Part shown: positions 21,507 through 33,179 of the stretch, piece by piece
How the letters are laid out: each line of letters starts with the position of its first letter
Numbering within the stretch: the stretch's first letter is position 1
Assembly (NCBI GenBank): GCA_907165275.2
Contig: OU015655.1
Span: 322,501-386,500, forward strand
Source: Zygaena filipendulae
Lineage: Eukaryota > Arthropoda > Insecta > Lepidoptera > Zygaenidae
Reading direction: 5' to 3'
Length of the DNA stretch: 64,000 nt
The notes under the pieces: generated by a model
Database searches by the model: none
The model's input: only the letters and a program-made list of their open reading frames with translations
What the model was told of the DNA's origin: nothing
Translations under genes and position numbers: made by a program

Positions 21507-22222
21507 TAGGTACACACCGTTGCATACACTCTTTAGTCTCTATATGTTGACGTTTATACATACTCACTTACACACTACCGAGTAGTTGATGTACGTAGTA
21601 TATTGGGAAAAAAAATGTCCAAAGAGTTCGATCATCGAACAATCGGTACAACAAGTTGGAATAAACCCTGGATTGTGTTGTTTTTAAAGAAGTCGCTCTT
21701 CCAATGCGCTTCGCAGTAAGTACGTCCGGTAACAAACACAGCAGCCACTGTCCGCTCTGATGAAGTCTGTCTCTACGCGTATTCGGTTCGAAGCTGAGCA
21801 CATGGATACACAAATATCGCGACGCACCGCCCCAAATCAGCGCGACATCGCCACCGTCGGCCGATAGGTACACACCGTTGCATACACTCTTTAGTCTCTA
21901 TATGTTGACGTTTATACATACTCACTTACACACTACCGAGTAGTTGATGTACGTAGTATATTGGGAAAAAAAATGTCCAAAGAGTTCGATCATCGAACAA
22001 TCGGTACAACAAGTTGGAATAAACCCTGGATTGTGTTGTTTTTAAAGAAGTCGCTCTTCCAATGCGCTTCGCAGTAAGTACGTCCGGTAACAAACACAGC
22101 AGCCACTGTCCGCTCTGATGAAGTCTGTCTCTACGCGTATTCGGTTCGAAGCTGAGCACATGGATACACAAATATCGCGACGCACCGCCCCAAATCAGCG
22201 CGACATCGCCACCGTCGGCCGA
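21507..22222. repeat. Perfect 358-bp tandem duplication
   Basis: 21507-21864 and 21865-22222 read identically base for base over 358 bp. Both start TAGGTACACACCGTTGCATA and end CCACCGTCGGCCGA. Each copy contains the same 81-codon minus-strand frame; the first is extended to 101 codons by the junction. Neither frame resembles a known protein. The identity implies a very recent event or an assembly duplication. Confidence 0.9.
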
Positions 22223-22967
22223 TCATCGATAGCCGACGTGCGATAAAGAGATTACTAGAATCGCTATCGAGCGATCGCTATCGGCTTAAGATAGCAACAA
22301 ATCAGTAGCGTCGCTGGATAAGGCGACCGGTGTCCCTTGCATCCCTTCAGGGAGCGGCGGGTGACCGTGAACCCGCCCCCGGCGACTGTGACGTGCGCCA
22401 TACTCGCCCTGTTAAGAACAAACCGACGACGTAACAATTACGCAACTGTGTTACTCCGCTATTGTTGCTATATATAGAAGAAAATGTCTCAATAGCCCGT
22501 GTGCCAGACACCGTGCAGTTTTTGTACTGACAGAAGGAAAGGAAATTTTACAGAGAAACTAAAACTACTTTGTTACTATAGTATGAAGATTGGCACGAGA
22601 TTCCACGCTACCTTGACCACGGTCAACTGAGTGTTTTGTCCCGATCTACCTACATGCATGGAATCAATGTATACTTTTAACTTATCGAATACTCAACAAG
22701 TGAAAGAAATATGAGTATTTATAGTATTCTTATCATCTCCTTTTTTTTCTCGGTGACACTTAAAATACATAGGTATTCAATTTGAAACCAAATCAAATTG
22801 TAAAATTTTGCATTTCATATTTACCTACGGCATTTTCCTCATATTATTATCTACACCTCTACTTAGGTGAATAGACTTAATTTATGTTTTTCCTTAAAGC
22901 AAATGGGAATTTTGAAGTACACTCGACCACATAAAGTAAATAGAAATACTATTAAAACTATTTCCAA
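22223..22967. other. Non-coding stretch after the duplication
   Basis: An inverted pair of CGATAGCC and GGCTATCG-like motifs lies near 22228-22290. A GC-rich island lies at 22320-22400. No open frame with splice signals was found. Confidence 0.3.
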
Positions 22968-23115
22968 CTAGCCGTTCCCCTCAGCTTCACCCGCGGTAAT
23001 TTCGGAGTTTTTTTTTTCCGAGATAAAAACTACCCTAAATCCTTCTCTGTACCCCCGAAAACGTGTGTACAAAATTTAATGGTGCTCAGTCACGTCGCTC
23101 TCAAGTTATGGCATG
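22968..23115 (+). repeat. Family A repeat copy
   Basis: Reads CTAGCCGTTCCCCTCAGC, TTCACCCGCGGTAATTTCGG, then CCTTCTCTGTACCCCCGAAA. It is diverged and truncated at the 3' side. Confidence 0.65.
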
Positions 23116-23182
23116 ACCAAGGGAAATAGGGATTCATTTTCAGGAAAACGTATTTCGCTGCAAACATCAATAGTAGGTACAT

Positions 23183-23268
23183 TGTTATCCTAGGGGTGAA
23201 AGTAACTTATTTAGTCCCGAGACGGGATAAATCGAGGGACTAAATAAGTCTTTCTCCCAAGGATAACA
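23183..23268. repeat. 86-bp fold-back repeat
   Basis: TGTTATCCTAGGGGTGAAAG at the left pairs with the right end ...CCAAGGATAACA. The inner arms CTTATTTAGTCCC and GGGACTAAATAAG also pair. It is a short palindromic repeat that may be part of a larger degraded element reaching about 23490. Confidence 0.6.
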
Positions 23269-23354
23269 CTGTGCTTTTCATTACGAATGCAAGGAAAGTC
23301 AAAATAAAAATAGGAATTAGCTAAAGAAAAAAATGAGTGAATTTTATTTTACAT

Positions 23355-23413
23355 AAATCAACCATTAGGTGTGCTACTGGCCAGTAAGTACGCCCCCTAT
23401 GACATAAAAAAAA
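23355..23413 (+). mobile_element. SINE 3' end with poly(A) tail
   Basis: GTACGCCCCCTATGACAT is followed by a run of A. It is the 3' terminus of the SINE family seen at 28945-29262 and 5780-5985, here in plus orientation. Confidence 0.5.
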
Positions 23414-23419
23414 AAAAAC

Positions 23420-25349
23420 TTGAGTTTCTGCAGTATCCAGCTAACAGTTGAAAGCGATTCTCCCTAGGGCTGAAAAGTGTTACTTTCAACCCGCTTCTCA
23501 GGCAACTTCAGACCTACTTTCCGAGTATGAGTAATGAAAAATAATATTTTTAAGCTTGCAGCAAATACGTTTTCCTACGTCGATATACAGATATGTCACT
23601 GTCCTAATCACACAAGTGTTTAGGTTGGTGATTTTCAAATCCGTACAGAAACGCGGCCGAGACGCTGCAATGCGCGAGTGTAACGACTCGCCCACTTACA
23701 CTATCGCGCGATATATCTTGCGCAGCGCACCGCGCCGGTGGCGGCAAACAATGTATTACACAATTACATATTATATCTACGTATTTTGTCTTCAACAAAT
23801 GATACGGTGCAAATGATAGCGGCCGTCGCGCGTCGCAGTGTCACATCGCAAATCAGCTGTTCTTTATACAAAAGTATTTCAGAAATCACGTCGTCGCCAA
23901 AAGTGCTGAGGTACTGCATGTCTGCATCAGCTCAATCGTAATATAACTGTTTAAAACATGCCATCATTTAAAACAAATTGAAACTTTTAGAACGAAGTTC
24001 TTTATCGCACGGTACAGATGGGTCATGGGAGTCAAATTAATTTTCCGTCACGGCGTCTTACGTCTGCTCTACGGAAAAACAAAACAACTGTAATTTTTTT
24101 CGAAATGAGTATTTTTTTTTTTCTGCCTCTTTTCACGCATAACATGGACTGAGTTTAATCTGGAAAAAAAACTTCGTTCTAACCAAGTGTTCCACGACAC
24201 TCATGCATTTTTTTAATTATTTTATTCTTGCAATTTACCTTCAGAAAACAGGTATTATTAAACCGTAAACGCAAATCAGATTCAATTTTTTGTCACAATC
24301 AATTTAAATAGGTAATATGATCGTCATGTCAAAATATTCGTAAAGTTATTTTGGGGTTACGCATTTTATGTGAAATCGTAAAGAAAAATAATACCTAAAT
24401 ACATTTTATAAATCCTGTAACAGTAGACCAGAGGCCGGTTAGCGACTCGTGACTTATGAATTCACAGCTCGTAACTCGGCCCGTACCACGCCCGTCGCTA
24501 ATGAAGCGACAGTAAACGACTGGACACGACAATATTGTAAGAGAATTGTTCGGTCTATAATAATCCTCGAAAAGATTAATTTAAAACTCAATTCTTTACC
24601 AAAACCTAATGTCCGTTTGTGATAGCACCGTCGTCGTGTTCATCTTCACCCGAATCGCTCCCACGGGTGCTGTAAACCCAGCAGTACATAACATATTGCA
24701 CTTCCAGAATTAAAGTGCCTTAACTAAAAATTTCTGTAACTTCTGAAACTTATCTTAAAAAGCCAACTCTTATAACCTGTATTGAAAGAGCCCCGGTTAT
24801 TTTAAGGAACAAAGGAACGGCCTATTGTCACATTCGTTGATCGCGCTATTTGACTTTCTTGCTCATTTCAAATTGCAATTTTTGAGTTAGGTCACTTTAA
24901 TTCTGAACATGTGATATTTAATGGTTCGACACCAAAATACGTATAAAATACGTGAAGAAATTGTGTGTATTATGTATTGTAACGTCTGGTAGTTATGCTG
25001 GGTGCGCTATCGATATGTATTTTTTGTTTAATAAAAGAATAACATCTTCCGAACATCTAATAATATTTGACAAATTTTATTTCTAGCATGTTTTCGGACG
25101 CGATCTCGACGGTCAGAAATTGCTCGAAAATTTCCATTTTGTTCGCGTATGCTATTTTAGTCGGGTGTCGCCGGAATATTGCAAAATTAAATTGGGCATT
25201 TGATCGTTGATGCCGTCTATAATTGGAGGCACTAATCGCCACCGGGCTTCGCCTGGCCGGCGGGGAGGGTCGTGCTGGGAGGGCTAGCTTACCGGTCGAC
25301 CGGGGACTGTAATGACACTTGGAATTCAGGTTGGACTGGAAATTGCGTC
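23420..25349. other. Non-coding stretch
   Basis: No recognised gene. GC-rich patches at 23640-23740 and 25235-25310 have no supporting splice or coding signals. Confidence 0.35.
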
Positions 25350-26230
25350 TTTTTAACCGACTTCCAAAAAGGAGGAGGTTCTATGTTCGATTGTATGTAT
25401 GTTTTTTTTTTTTTTTTTTTTTTTATGTATGTTCACCGATTACTCGAAGACGGTTGGACCGATTTGAAAAATTCTTTTTTTGTTTGAAAAGGTTTACTCC
25501 CAATTAGGTCCCATTGCCACCAAGTCGGGATCTGATGATGGGATCTTGGAGAAATCGAGGGAACTCTTCAAAAATTATAGGCACACCTATAGCGATTTGG
25601 GTATTTTTGATAGTAAATCGTTCATTTGCTTTCGGAAAGCAAAATTTGAAGAAGTGGAACTGATGATGAAGACCACAGGTGGTCATCGGAACAACTCAAA
25701 AATAATACGTATTTCACGGGTTCCGATTGAAGCGATTTCAAAAATTGTTTTTTTGTTTGAAAGGGGATACTCCCAAATTGATTCCATTGTCACCAAGTCG
25801 AGATCTGATGATGGGATCTTGGAGTAATCGAGGGAACTCTTCAAAAATTATGAGAACACTTATAGCGATTTTTGTATTTTTTATAGTAAAACGTTTCTTT
25901 GCTTTCGGAAAGCAAAATTTGAAGAAGAGAATCTGATGATGAAGACCACAGATGGTCATCAGAACTACTCAATAATGGGTATTTCACGGGTTCCGAATCG
26001 TTAACTTTAATATGGTTTCTAAACAATTTATGCCCGTCACAATGTATATGGTGTATTGGAACTGATGGTGATGTACTAGGAGAACTCCTCAACAATTAAC
26101 GTCCCTGCGTCGGGAAAAGCAATATTTTGTAAAAGGTGATGAGCAGTTGACATTAGGCTATTGTAACTTAGAGAAATTACGAACTAAGTCACTTAAAAGC
26201 GAGAAATAAACAAAATTTTAACAAAAAAAT
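25350..26230. mobile_element. Family C repeat with internal 273-bp tandem duplication
   Basis: It starts TTTTTAACCGACTTCCAAAA and contains a long T-run, TTACTCGAAGACGG and GACCGATTTGAAAAATTC. Two diverged tandem units then share GATCTGATGATGGGATCTTG (near 25527 and 25800), TTCGGAAAGCAAAATTTGAA and TATTTCACGGGTTCCGA. The short open frames here come from the repetition. It is directly followed by the fold-back at 26231. Confidence 0.65.
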
Positions 26231-26615
26231 TAAAACCGACTTCCAAAAACACAAAACTAAAAAACTAAAAATAAAAAGCTAAAAATAACAAAATACCGAT
26301 TTAATCCAAAAGACAAAAACACACGTAATATTATTATTGGTTTGTACTACCACTGATCGGTATGAAGTCGGTGACAAGCCAAATATGGAGGGGGAAGATG
26401 GGCTAAGTCGACTTCCGCCATCAGCTCTTCATGAGCAGAACAACCCAAGTGGGCAGACACCAGCGGGCTTGTCACCGAATTCAAACCGATCAGTGGTAGT
26501 ACCAACCAATAATAATATTACGTGTGTTTTTGTCTTTTGGATTAAATCGGTATTTTGTTATTTTTAGCTTTTTATTTTTAGTTTTTTAGTTTTGTGTTTT
26601 TGGAAGTCGGTTTTA
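26231..26615. mobile_element. 385-bp fold-back element with 150-bp arms
   Basis: Arms 26231-26380 and 26466-26615 are inverted copies with only a few mismatches around an 85-nt spacer. The outer end reads TAAAACCGACTTCCAAAAAC, the same motif that opens family C. A transcript from either strand would form a long double-stranded stem. The 76-codon plus-strand frame (26337-26567) is a by-product. Confidence 0.85.
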
Positions 26616-26714
26616 TTAAGCCTCAAATTTATAGATAAAAGATAGACCGCTATCAGGAAATACTGAAGCGTGGCTTCTATCTTATTCCTGAAAGTACGGG
26701 ATTTTGGATTGAGT

Positions 26715-26870
26715 ATATCTATACTATATACTATTACAAGGAGGTAAAGTTTGTGATTTAGTGAATTGTGAGTTTGTGACTCTCTCTGGATCTACTGAAA
26801 CGATTTTGAAAATTCTTTCAAAAAATAATATAGTACGGGTGGCAACCCTAGCTCCGCCCCTATGCTATCT
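26715..26870 (-). repeat. Family A-related repeat and family X end
   Basis: CTATACTATATACTATTACA, GTTTGTGACTCTCTCTGG and TCTACTGAAACGATTTTGAA parallel the copies at 53962 and 58684. It then runs into TATAGTACGGGTGGCAACCC, an end like that of the family X element. Confidence 0.45.
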
Positions 26871-27818
26871 TCAGTTTCAATCAGCTGTCCTAGCTAGTTC
26901 TTCACCAGTAGCTGGATCATGTTAAGGCCGGGCAAGTAGTAAAACTAGCGCCACCTGCTATAAAATACATTATTACCTTATTACTATCTTCAAAAATATT
27001 TTGTTTAAGAATATATCGATGAGTAGAATATATAAAATACGGTATATAATATTTTTCGATCAAAATAAACGGTTACGTGGTTAGACTTCTCAAAGATTCT
27101 TACATTGGGATTACTACATCGATTCTCTATGTTTCACTACGGCTCGCTGGCTCGACAATAATGCCAACATTATAATATTCAGAATAGAACAGATAGCGCA
27201 TAAAGGATATATTTTCTCCTGGCGCAAAGGACTGCCGAGAGAGACCCGAAGGACACGCGCGTGAAACTGCACAGAATAGCTAAATTACCTAAAACGTTGT
27301 CACCATAATGGCTGCAGTCCTGTGGTCGGGCAGACGGGTACCTCGGGAACGCTGTTCTACTAACACTAGCGCACTATCGGAAGCCTCGCTATTTTTGTGC
27401 TCGCTCTATTGATATGTTATTTATCGCTCTATTGGTATATGTAACATGAGTGTGGTAAAAGGAGCACCTGTAAGGAGTATGTATTCTCGGTTTTGTGGGG
27501 ACACAGCACTGACGCTCCTGAACCATTCATACAGCAGAATAAATGAATACCTAAATAATAAATAAAATATAAAAGAAATTTTTATTCACCAGCACAAATT
27601 ACAAAGTTTTTGGTACAAAATAGTATAAAATATTTGGAGCGGTAAAAAGGACATGGGACTCAGCTAAACCGCTGATTTTCAATCCCCAACCTCTTACAAC
27701 TATTATTATCTAACTAAAACCTAAAACTTGAAAAAGGATAAATTAGAAGAAAACTTCGTTATCAGGATTAGGTACGTACGGCAATTTTTTTTTAGAAGGG
27801 TCACAGTAAATATAAAAC
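26871..27818. other. Non-coding stretch
   Basis: No exon, RNA gene or clear repeat recognised; AT-rich with scattered moderate-GC patches. Confidence 0.3.
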
Positions 27819-28015
27819 ACTAGCTATCCCGCGCGGTTTCACCCGCGATAATTCCTTATTACAATATAGCCTATGTTACTCAGGGATAATGTAGCTTTCT
27901 AATGGTGGAAGAATTTTTGAAATCGGACCAGTAGTTTTTGAGTTAAATCGTAACAAACAAACAAACAAATAAACAGAAAAACAAATCTTTTCTCTTTGTA
28001 ATATTAGTATAGATA
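27819..28015 (+). repeat. Family A repeat copy (variant 2)
   Basis: ACTAGCTATCCCGCGCGGTT and TTCACCCGCGATAATT, then CCTATGTTACTCAGGGATAA and TTTGAGTTAAATCGTAACAA, ending TAATATTAGTATAGAT. The same variant is present at 37394-37598. Confidence 0.75.
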
Positions 28016-28944
28016 GAGACAGCTGCGTTTTGAGAACCATATTATACAAACGAAAAAATCATCCTTATATTATTGGAATGGCCACATTTTATTGTCAGAC
28101 AAAAATTTCAATTCAACAAATATCCCCAACGCGGAAATAATACAAGCTTCTCATCACGGAGTCAAATAGTAGGTACACGTACAGGTTCGTAGTTCGTACT
28201 CCTTTAATACTTATGTACTTATAATCTCATTGTTTGTAACACCTACAGAGGAAAAAAAAATTCATACACGACAAAACATCAACATTTATTAGAAGACTGA
28301 AATCTTTCCTAATTATGAAAATAAATTTTACTACAAAATAGAGAAATTCACATTAATTAATTATGTCAATAATTAATTATCTATTCTAATAGGTATACTA
28401 TCTGCATGTAATAATCAAAGATCATATAATTACTACGTTTTGTAACAATTCAATAAATAGCTGACTAATACTAACAACACGCGGTGCCTACCCGACACAC
28501 GACACTGTGGCGCGGCACCAGATACTCTATTCTCTATGCATATTCATGTGAGCCGCGTCGTCTATCACGTGCCTACTTAACCTTTGCTTTAGGGATTTTC
28601 CTCAGCCGAAGTGCCGTTTGAGAATGTCGAGGCTAAAAATTACTTATATTATCTTATAAACAAACACTTCGCCGTTAAAACGTCGGCGGTGTGCGACTGC
28701 GAGGTTCAGATAGATGTTTCTCAACGACCGACGTCAAAAATGCGCGTGTCGAATAGGAGGGACGGGAGCGGTCGTAGTGTTGTGTTTTTATTGTCGGTGG
28801 CAGCGAGTTGGCGCCCGGCCATCGCTCGGGGTCTCGTGACGCGGCTCGCCTCTCCGGCCCGATCTTTCCTTGATACTTGTGCGAGCTTCTCCCCAGTCGT
28901 TATTGCAGTTTTTGTTGGTCCAATTTATCACGTTTTTTTATTAT
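28016..28944. other. Non-coding stretch with a 111-codon open frame
   Basis: The plus-strand frame 28611-28946 covers a GC-rich patch but shows no domain, signal peptide or splice logic. I treat it as chance. Confidence 0.3.
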
Positions 28945-29262
28945 GAACAGTCAAGCTCTAGGCGTTGGACCACAGCTCACCTGGTGTTAAGTGAATGTTG
29001 AAGATTGTAAACGCACGCATAGCCTGAAATGAGAACTGACTTTCAAGTGAGGCTGCCGGAACACACCGTTAAGTGGTTGGCGACAGATTTTCAACTTGAA
29101 GGTGGTAGCTAGCCAGTCCAGCTGTAGAGAGTGCCCTACCACCATGCTAAGGTTTCCTCATGATGTTTTCCTTCACCGACAGCTCAAGCTCATTGTTAGG
29201 GTTTGAGCCTATGTCGTGCGGCGTCTGATCTGAACGCACCAACCACTGAGCTATCATCGCTG
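28945..29262 (-). mobile_element. tRNA-derived SINE
   Basis: Read on the minus strand it starts GCGATGATAGCTCAGTGGTT (29260-29241), with the A-box-like TAGCTCAGTGGT. About 35 nt later comes the degraded B-box-like GGCTCAAACCCT. The body contains GGTGTGTTCCGGCAGCC, shared with the copy at 5780-5985. An RNA polymerase III head plus a shared body makes this a tRNA-derived SINE. Family name not assigned. Confidence 0.7.
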
Positions 29263-30622
29263 TATATCCATTGGATTTAGATCCCATTTGGCTATGAAAT
29301 ATTGCCACTGAATCCCATGTCAAAAAGCGTGTATCTATCTGCTCACAAGTGAATCATCTTTAATCGTCCACACTCAAAATGATTATTTATTGGATCAAAA
29401 GACTAAAATACAATATTAAATTACGATGAAGAAGTAGGATTCAACGCCATGGAATACCATGATTATATTATCTTTGTACCATTTCACTATCAAGCTTGAT
29501 TGAACTCTCGTGAAAACCCAAATCATTATTTTGATTACGAGATAATTTTTATTGTTTCATGTAATTTCGTATTTTATTTCGAGACTATGAGTTCCTGCGG
29601 ATTCTCGAAATTTACGTGCGTGGACGAAGTCACGCGGGGAAAGGCTTGTGCAATTCAAGTAATCCTATATGGGACAAGGATAAATGAATATTGTTTATCG
29701 CTTTTGTGACAAGAATTGACTACTTTAATAAAAACAATAGGTACAAACCATTACACCAGTAGTAAAACAAACACTATTTCAGTGTTCATGTAATGAAACT
29801 AATACATAATTATATGAAGCCTCCATCGAAACCATTTACGTAGCTCTGGTTGCGTAGAAGGACGAAGGGGTGGAGTGAGTGGCGAGAGCTTTACGACTAT
29901 AATTAACGAGCGACACAACGCCGTCTGCGCTCCTGTATTGAGTGTCTCCATCCGACTACAACCCTTCTGCACTACGGTTACAAAAGTTTTTATGTTATTA
30001 TTTTCCTTATTGCAGAACTTCGTACTGGCCACATCAGCAGTTACAGTCGACCAAAACTCTTCAAGTCGTGGTTCGAGGGGACTGATCCAATAATCTCTTG
30101 GTTTAGCTTTTCCCTGAAGTTCAACCTGCGTTTCACATTTTTAACTTCCTTCGATGTAAACTTTCTAAGAACCATTTCTAAGGGCACGTCTTCATTCTGA
30201 AAGTAAAAAATCAATATTATTATTGATAAGGACCAAACATAAGATCACTTTCAATCGTCTACGCTAGACACTTCTGAAGAACTCAAAGGAAATTCAGCTG
30301 TGGCCTGTGGCTAAACATAATTCTATTTTTCGTTATTGTTAACGTTATTTTTACAAAAAAAAAATATTCTCTAGCCGCGGTTTGTGTGCGAGACGGGCGT
30401 CAGTCCACTGTCAGTTTCTCTTTTTATACCTATATTTAGATGATCGGCTCTAGTGGAGGATAAGATGCTAGACCGTTAGCTATTCGTGCGAGCGAGCGAC
30501 CGCTTGCGTCACGTATGCGTTTTTAACAACCGAAACACGACACATTTCGGGCTGAATGCAAATTATCATTGTAATATTTATAGTTCATAAACCAAACGGA
30601 ACAAAATTGACGACTTTTAAAT
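29263..30622. other. Non-coding stretch
   Basis: No supported gene. Open frames at 29500-29709, 29799-30032 and 29875-30093 lie on opposite strands or lack coding character. Confidence 0.3.
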
Positions 30623-30841
30623 GGACAAGCAATAATGTGTCAACCCAAATTGTCAAATTTTGAGTAGGTAATAGGTATCTAAATCGCGTTTTAAAATTAT
30701 AGCGCCGTTTTGTGTCAAGATTCTTTTATGTTCAACATTTTGTTGGTATTTAAACAATGTAATAAGGTAAACACATAGTTAAAAATCGTTCTATAACTCT
30801 CAATAAAGCGTTCAGTCTCAATAACTTAATTATCGGTGTCC
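30623..30841. mobile_element. MITE family M, copy 1 (219 bp)
   Basis: Starts GGACAAGCAATAATGTGT and ends TTATCGGTGTCC. Internally it carries AAAATTATAGCGCCGTTTTG, AAACAATGTAATAAGGTA and CTCTCAATAAAGCG, in the same order as the copies at 39498 and 40704. The flanks are AAAT on the left and AAAA on the right. Confidence 0.7.
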
Positions 30842-31752
30842 AAAATGAACTTTTGAAACGCTACTGTACTTAGTGAAACTTTTTAGTGCTTCTTAGTATT
30901 CAAGAGTTCTGAGACGGAAACATCGTTGCTACTAATTGGGGAAGCGCGTGAAACTTCATATAACGAGACATCATTATAAAATGAATCGATACCGATTAAA
31001 TGAACTTATTAATTTGTACCAGCGGGTGCTAGAGCGAACTTTAATAACGTAACGACGTGCCCATCCCCGGAGCCCGGGGGGAGCTGCACTCTTCAGCTCC
31101 TCGACTAAAACCGTCGTTGCCAATTTGCTATAACGAAGTTATTAAATCATAAAGCTAAAGAGAACATCGGCGCTTCAAAACGCGCACGGATGAATAAATT
31201 ATTATAAGTTTATTTTTACACAGAAACATAATATGTACCTACCTAAATGTTTTACGGGGGAGTTCTAGCATCGCGCACGTTTATTTGTAAATCGATGTGG
31301 ATGTGTCTCTTCGTTGTGGTATGTGGTGTTTAAAAGCATATCTGTAATGACAGCTCGCACATGGAGTTAAATTGGTGTGCACGGCGGGTGTCAATCGGCA
31401 GCTGCTATTTGCGGCGCGGGTTCGCTCCGCGGCCGCGCGGGAGTCGGGAGTCGGGACCGACACCACACGACACAACACGACACCATACGACCCGACACGC
31501 CGCTACCACGGACCGTCCTCGCCTTCTGCACCACAACAATAAATAATTAATCAACTTCACGCACTATACCATATGCGAGAGCGAGACGGACAGATGACAC
31601 CTCGCGCTTCCCGTTTTATAATTAACGTCATGATGATTGGTTTTAATTACTTATATTGCAGCTAAATTGTGCGTCCATTTTTTGAGTGTAGAATAAACAA
31701 AACATACTGTACTTTTACTAATGTATTTTTACTTCCATCCGTACCGTCTGAT
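30842..31752. other. Non-coding stretch
   Basis: A GC-rich patch at 31350-31530 includes ACACGACAC-type simple sequence (31465-31500). No gene is supported. Confidence 0.3.
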
Positions 31753-32055
31753 CAGGGTGCGAGGATATATATCAATAATTACTACAAATAATATTCACCA
31801 TTTTTTTTAATATTTCTCCCAAATGTTTTTAGCAACTTTTGAACCCCCCCCCCCCCTGATGATATGGTGAGATTTTAAACCCCCCACGGTTATCTGGTGA
31901 GGTTTTAAACTACAAGTATACTAAAATTTTCAGAATATTATCTATAAATAAAGGTATATCTAATTAAATTTTGGAAAATTAAGCATCGTGATGTGATGAT
32001 GAAAATATCCGATATTTTGATATTTATAATAAATATCGGATATTTTCGCACCCTG
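31753..32055. mobile_element. hAT-like TIR element, about 303 bp
   Basis: It begins CAGGGTGCGAGGATAT and ends ATATTTTCGCACCCTG. The inner right end has AAAATATCCGATATTT and its complement as a hairpin (31997-32047). Ends starting CAGGG are usual in hAT elements, but no 8-bp target duplication is visible. A C10-type tract lies near 31847. Confidence 0.5.
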
Positions 32056-32079
32056 CGAGAAGTTCCTAGTTAGAAGTTC

Positions 32080-32175
32080 TAAAAACCATCTCTTAACTCC
32101 CAATAAAGCGCTCTGCAATTTATATTTTATATATTTTTGTGGGTAAGCATGTTTTTCATTATTGGCGTCCGTTTA
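32080..32175. mobile_element. MITE family M, partial copy
   Basis: AACTCCCAATAAAGCGCTCT, GTGGGTAAGCATG and CATTATTGGCGTCC match the right half of family M. Confidence 0.5.
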
Positions 32176-32509
32176 GGACGCACTTTGTCACATTTGATAT
32201 AGGTACTTATTTATTTAGTTTCTTTCGTTTTTTACCATTTATATTTTGTTATTTGAATTTTTTGTTTATTATCTAGGTACATTAGATGTGCCCACAAAAC
32301 TTGTACCTAAGTTTTACCCAAAATTCCATTCGAAATTGAACCACTAAACTAATTAATCAATGTGTACGTGAGCAGCTAGCTATTTATACGTTCGCGCCGA
32401 GAGACATAGTAATTAGTAAGCTTTTTCCACCACAAATGGAGTTCTTCGTGTGCTAAATGCGGTTCCATGCCATTATGTTTGTTTGTTTATGAAAGTATGA
32501 TTATTATGT

Positions 32510-32705
32510 ACTAGCTGCGCCCCGCGGTTTTACCCGCGTCAGTTTCGGAATTTCCGCAGGAACTCCAAAGTAACCTAATTTTTAATTTACCTCTTATAAC
32601 ATCAGCTAATTAGCAGTGAGAGTCTCGTCAAAATCAGTCCCACTGTTTCGGAGATTCACCCGCGTGAGTTTCGGGATCCCCGCAGGAATTCCAAACTTCT
32701 TTCAT
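32510..32705 (+). repeat. Family A repeat, two overlapping partial copies
   Basis: ACTAGCTGCGCCCCGCGG and TTTTACCCGCGTCAGTTTCG are followed by a second TTCACCCGCGTGAGTTTCG at about 32655. Confidence 0.65.
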
Positions 32706-32825
32706 ATTCTCCTTCCCTTTACAATAGCAAACACAATAAAATCTCTGTCTACCCAATGGTCAACTGGTAGAGAATGCTGCAAGGCATTAATTTCGCCATT
32801 TGTACATTTTGTGCAATGAAGAATA

Positions 32826-32875
32826 AATAATAATAATAATAATCCACTTCACAACACACAGATCTACTTGATCAA
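32826..32875. repeat. (TAA)n-CCACTTCACAACACACAG repeat fragment
   Basis: A TAA microsatellite is followed by CCACTTCACAACACACAGAT and CTACTTGATC. Longer copies lie at 47660-47760 and 57925-58020. Confidence 0.5.
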
Positions 32876-33035
32876 TCTTTATAAATAAAAATGAATGTTG
32901 GTATGTCTGTCCTCTATGCGTTTCGAAACCATTGGTCCGATTGTGATGAAACGTCGGCGGGATGTTCTGCCTGCGTCCGCAAAGGTTCCTGATCCCAAAA
33001 CTCACGCGGGTAAAACCGAGGAGAGCACAGCTAGT
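32872..33035 (-). repeat. Family A repeat copy
   Basis: Starts CTTTATAAATAAAAATGAAT and ends CTCACGCGGGTAAAACCGAG and CACAGCTAGT. Confidence 0.6.
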
Positions 33036-33179
33036 AAATAAATTAAATAAAACAAAAACAAAAATGCGAAATTGGTCCAGCCGTTCAAGGGTGTTGTCGT
33101 GATCTAGGGAAATAGGAATTCATTTTTATAAAAATAGGGGCCCAACTACCTACTTAGTTATTGAAACGTCCAATAGATA

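Noticed and set aside
21568..22171. Two identical small protein genes in the tandem duplication
   Set aside because: The frame matches no family, has no promoter or splice context, and is duplicated simply because the DNA is.
28611..28946. 111-codon frame as a gene
   Set aside because: No domain and an atypical start; the end runs into the SINE.
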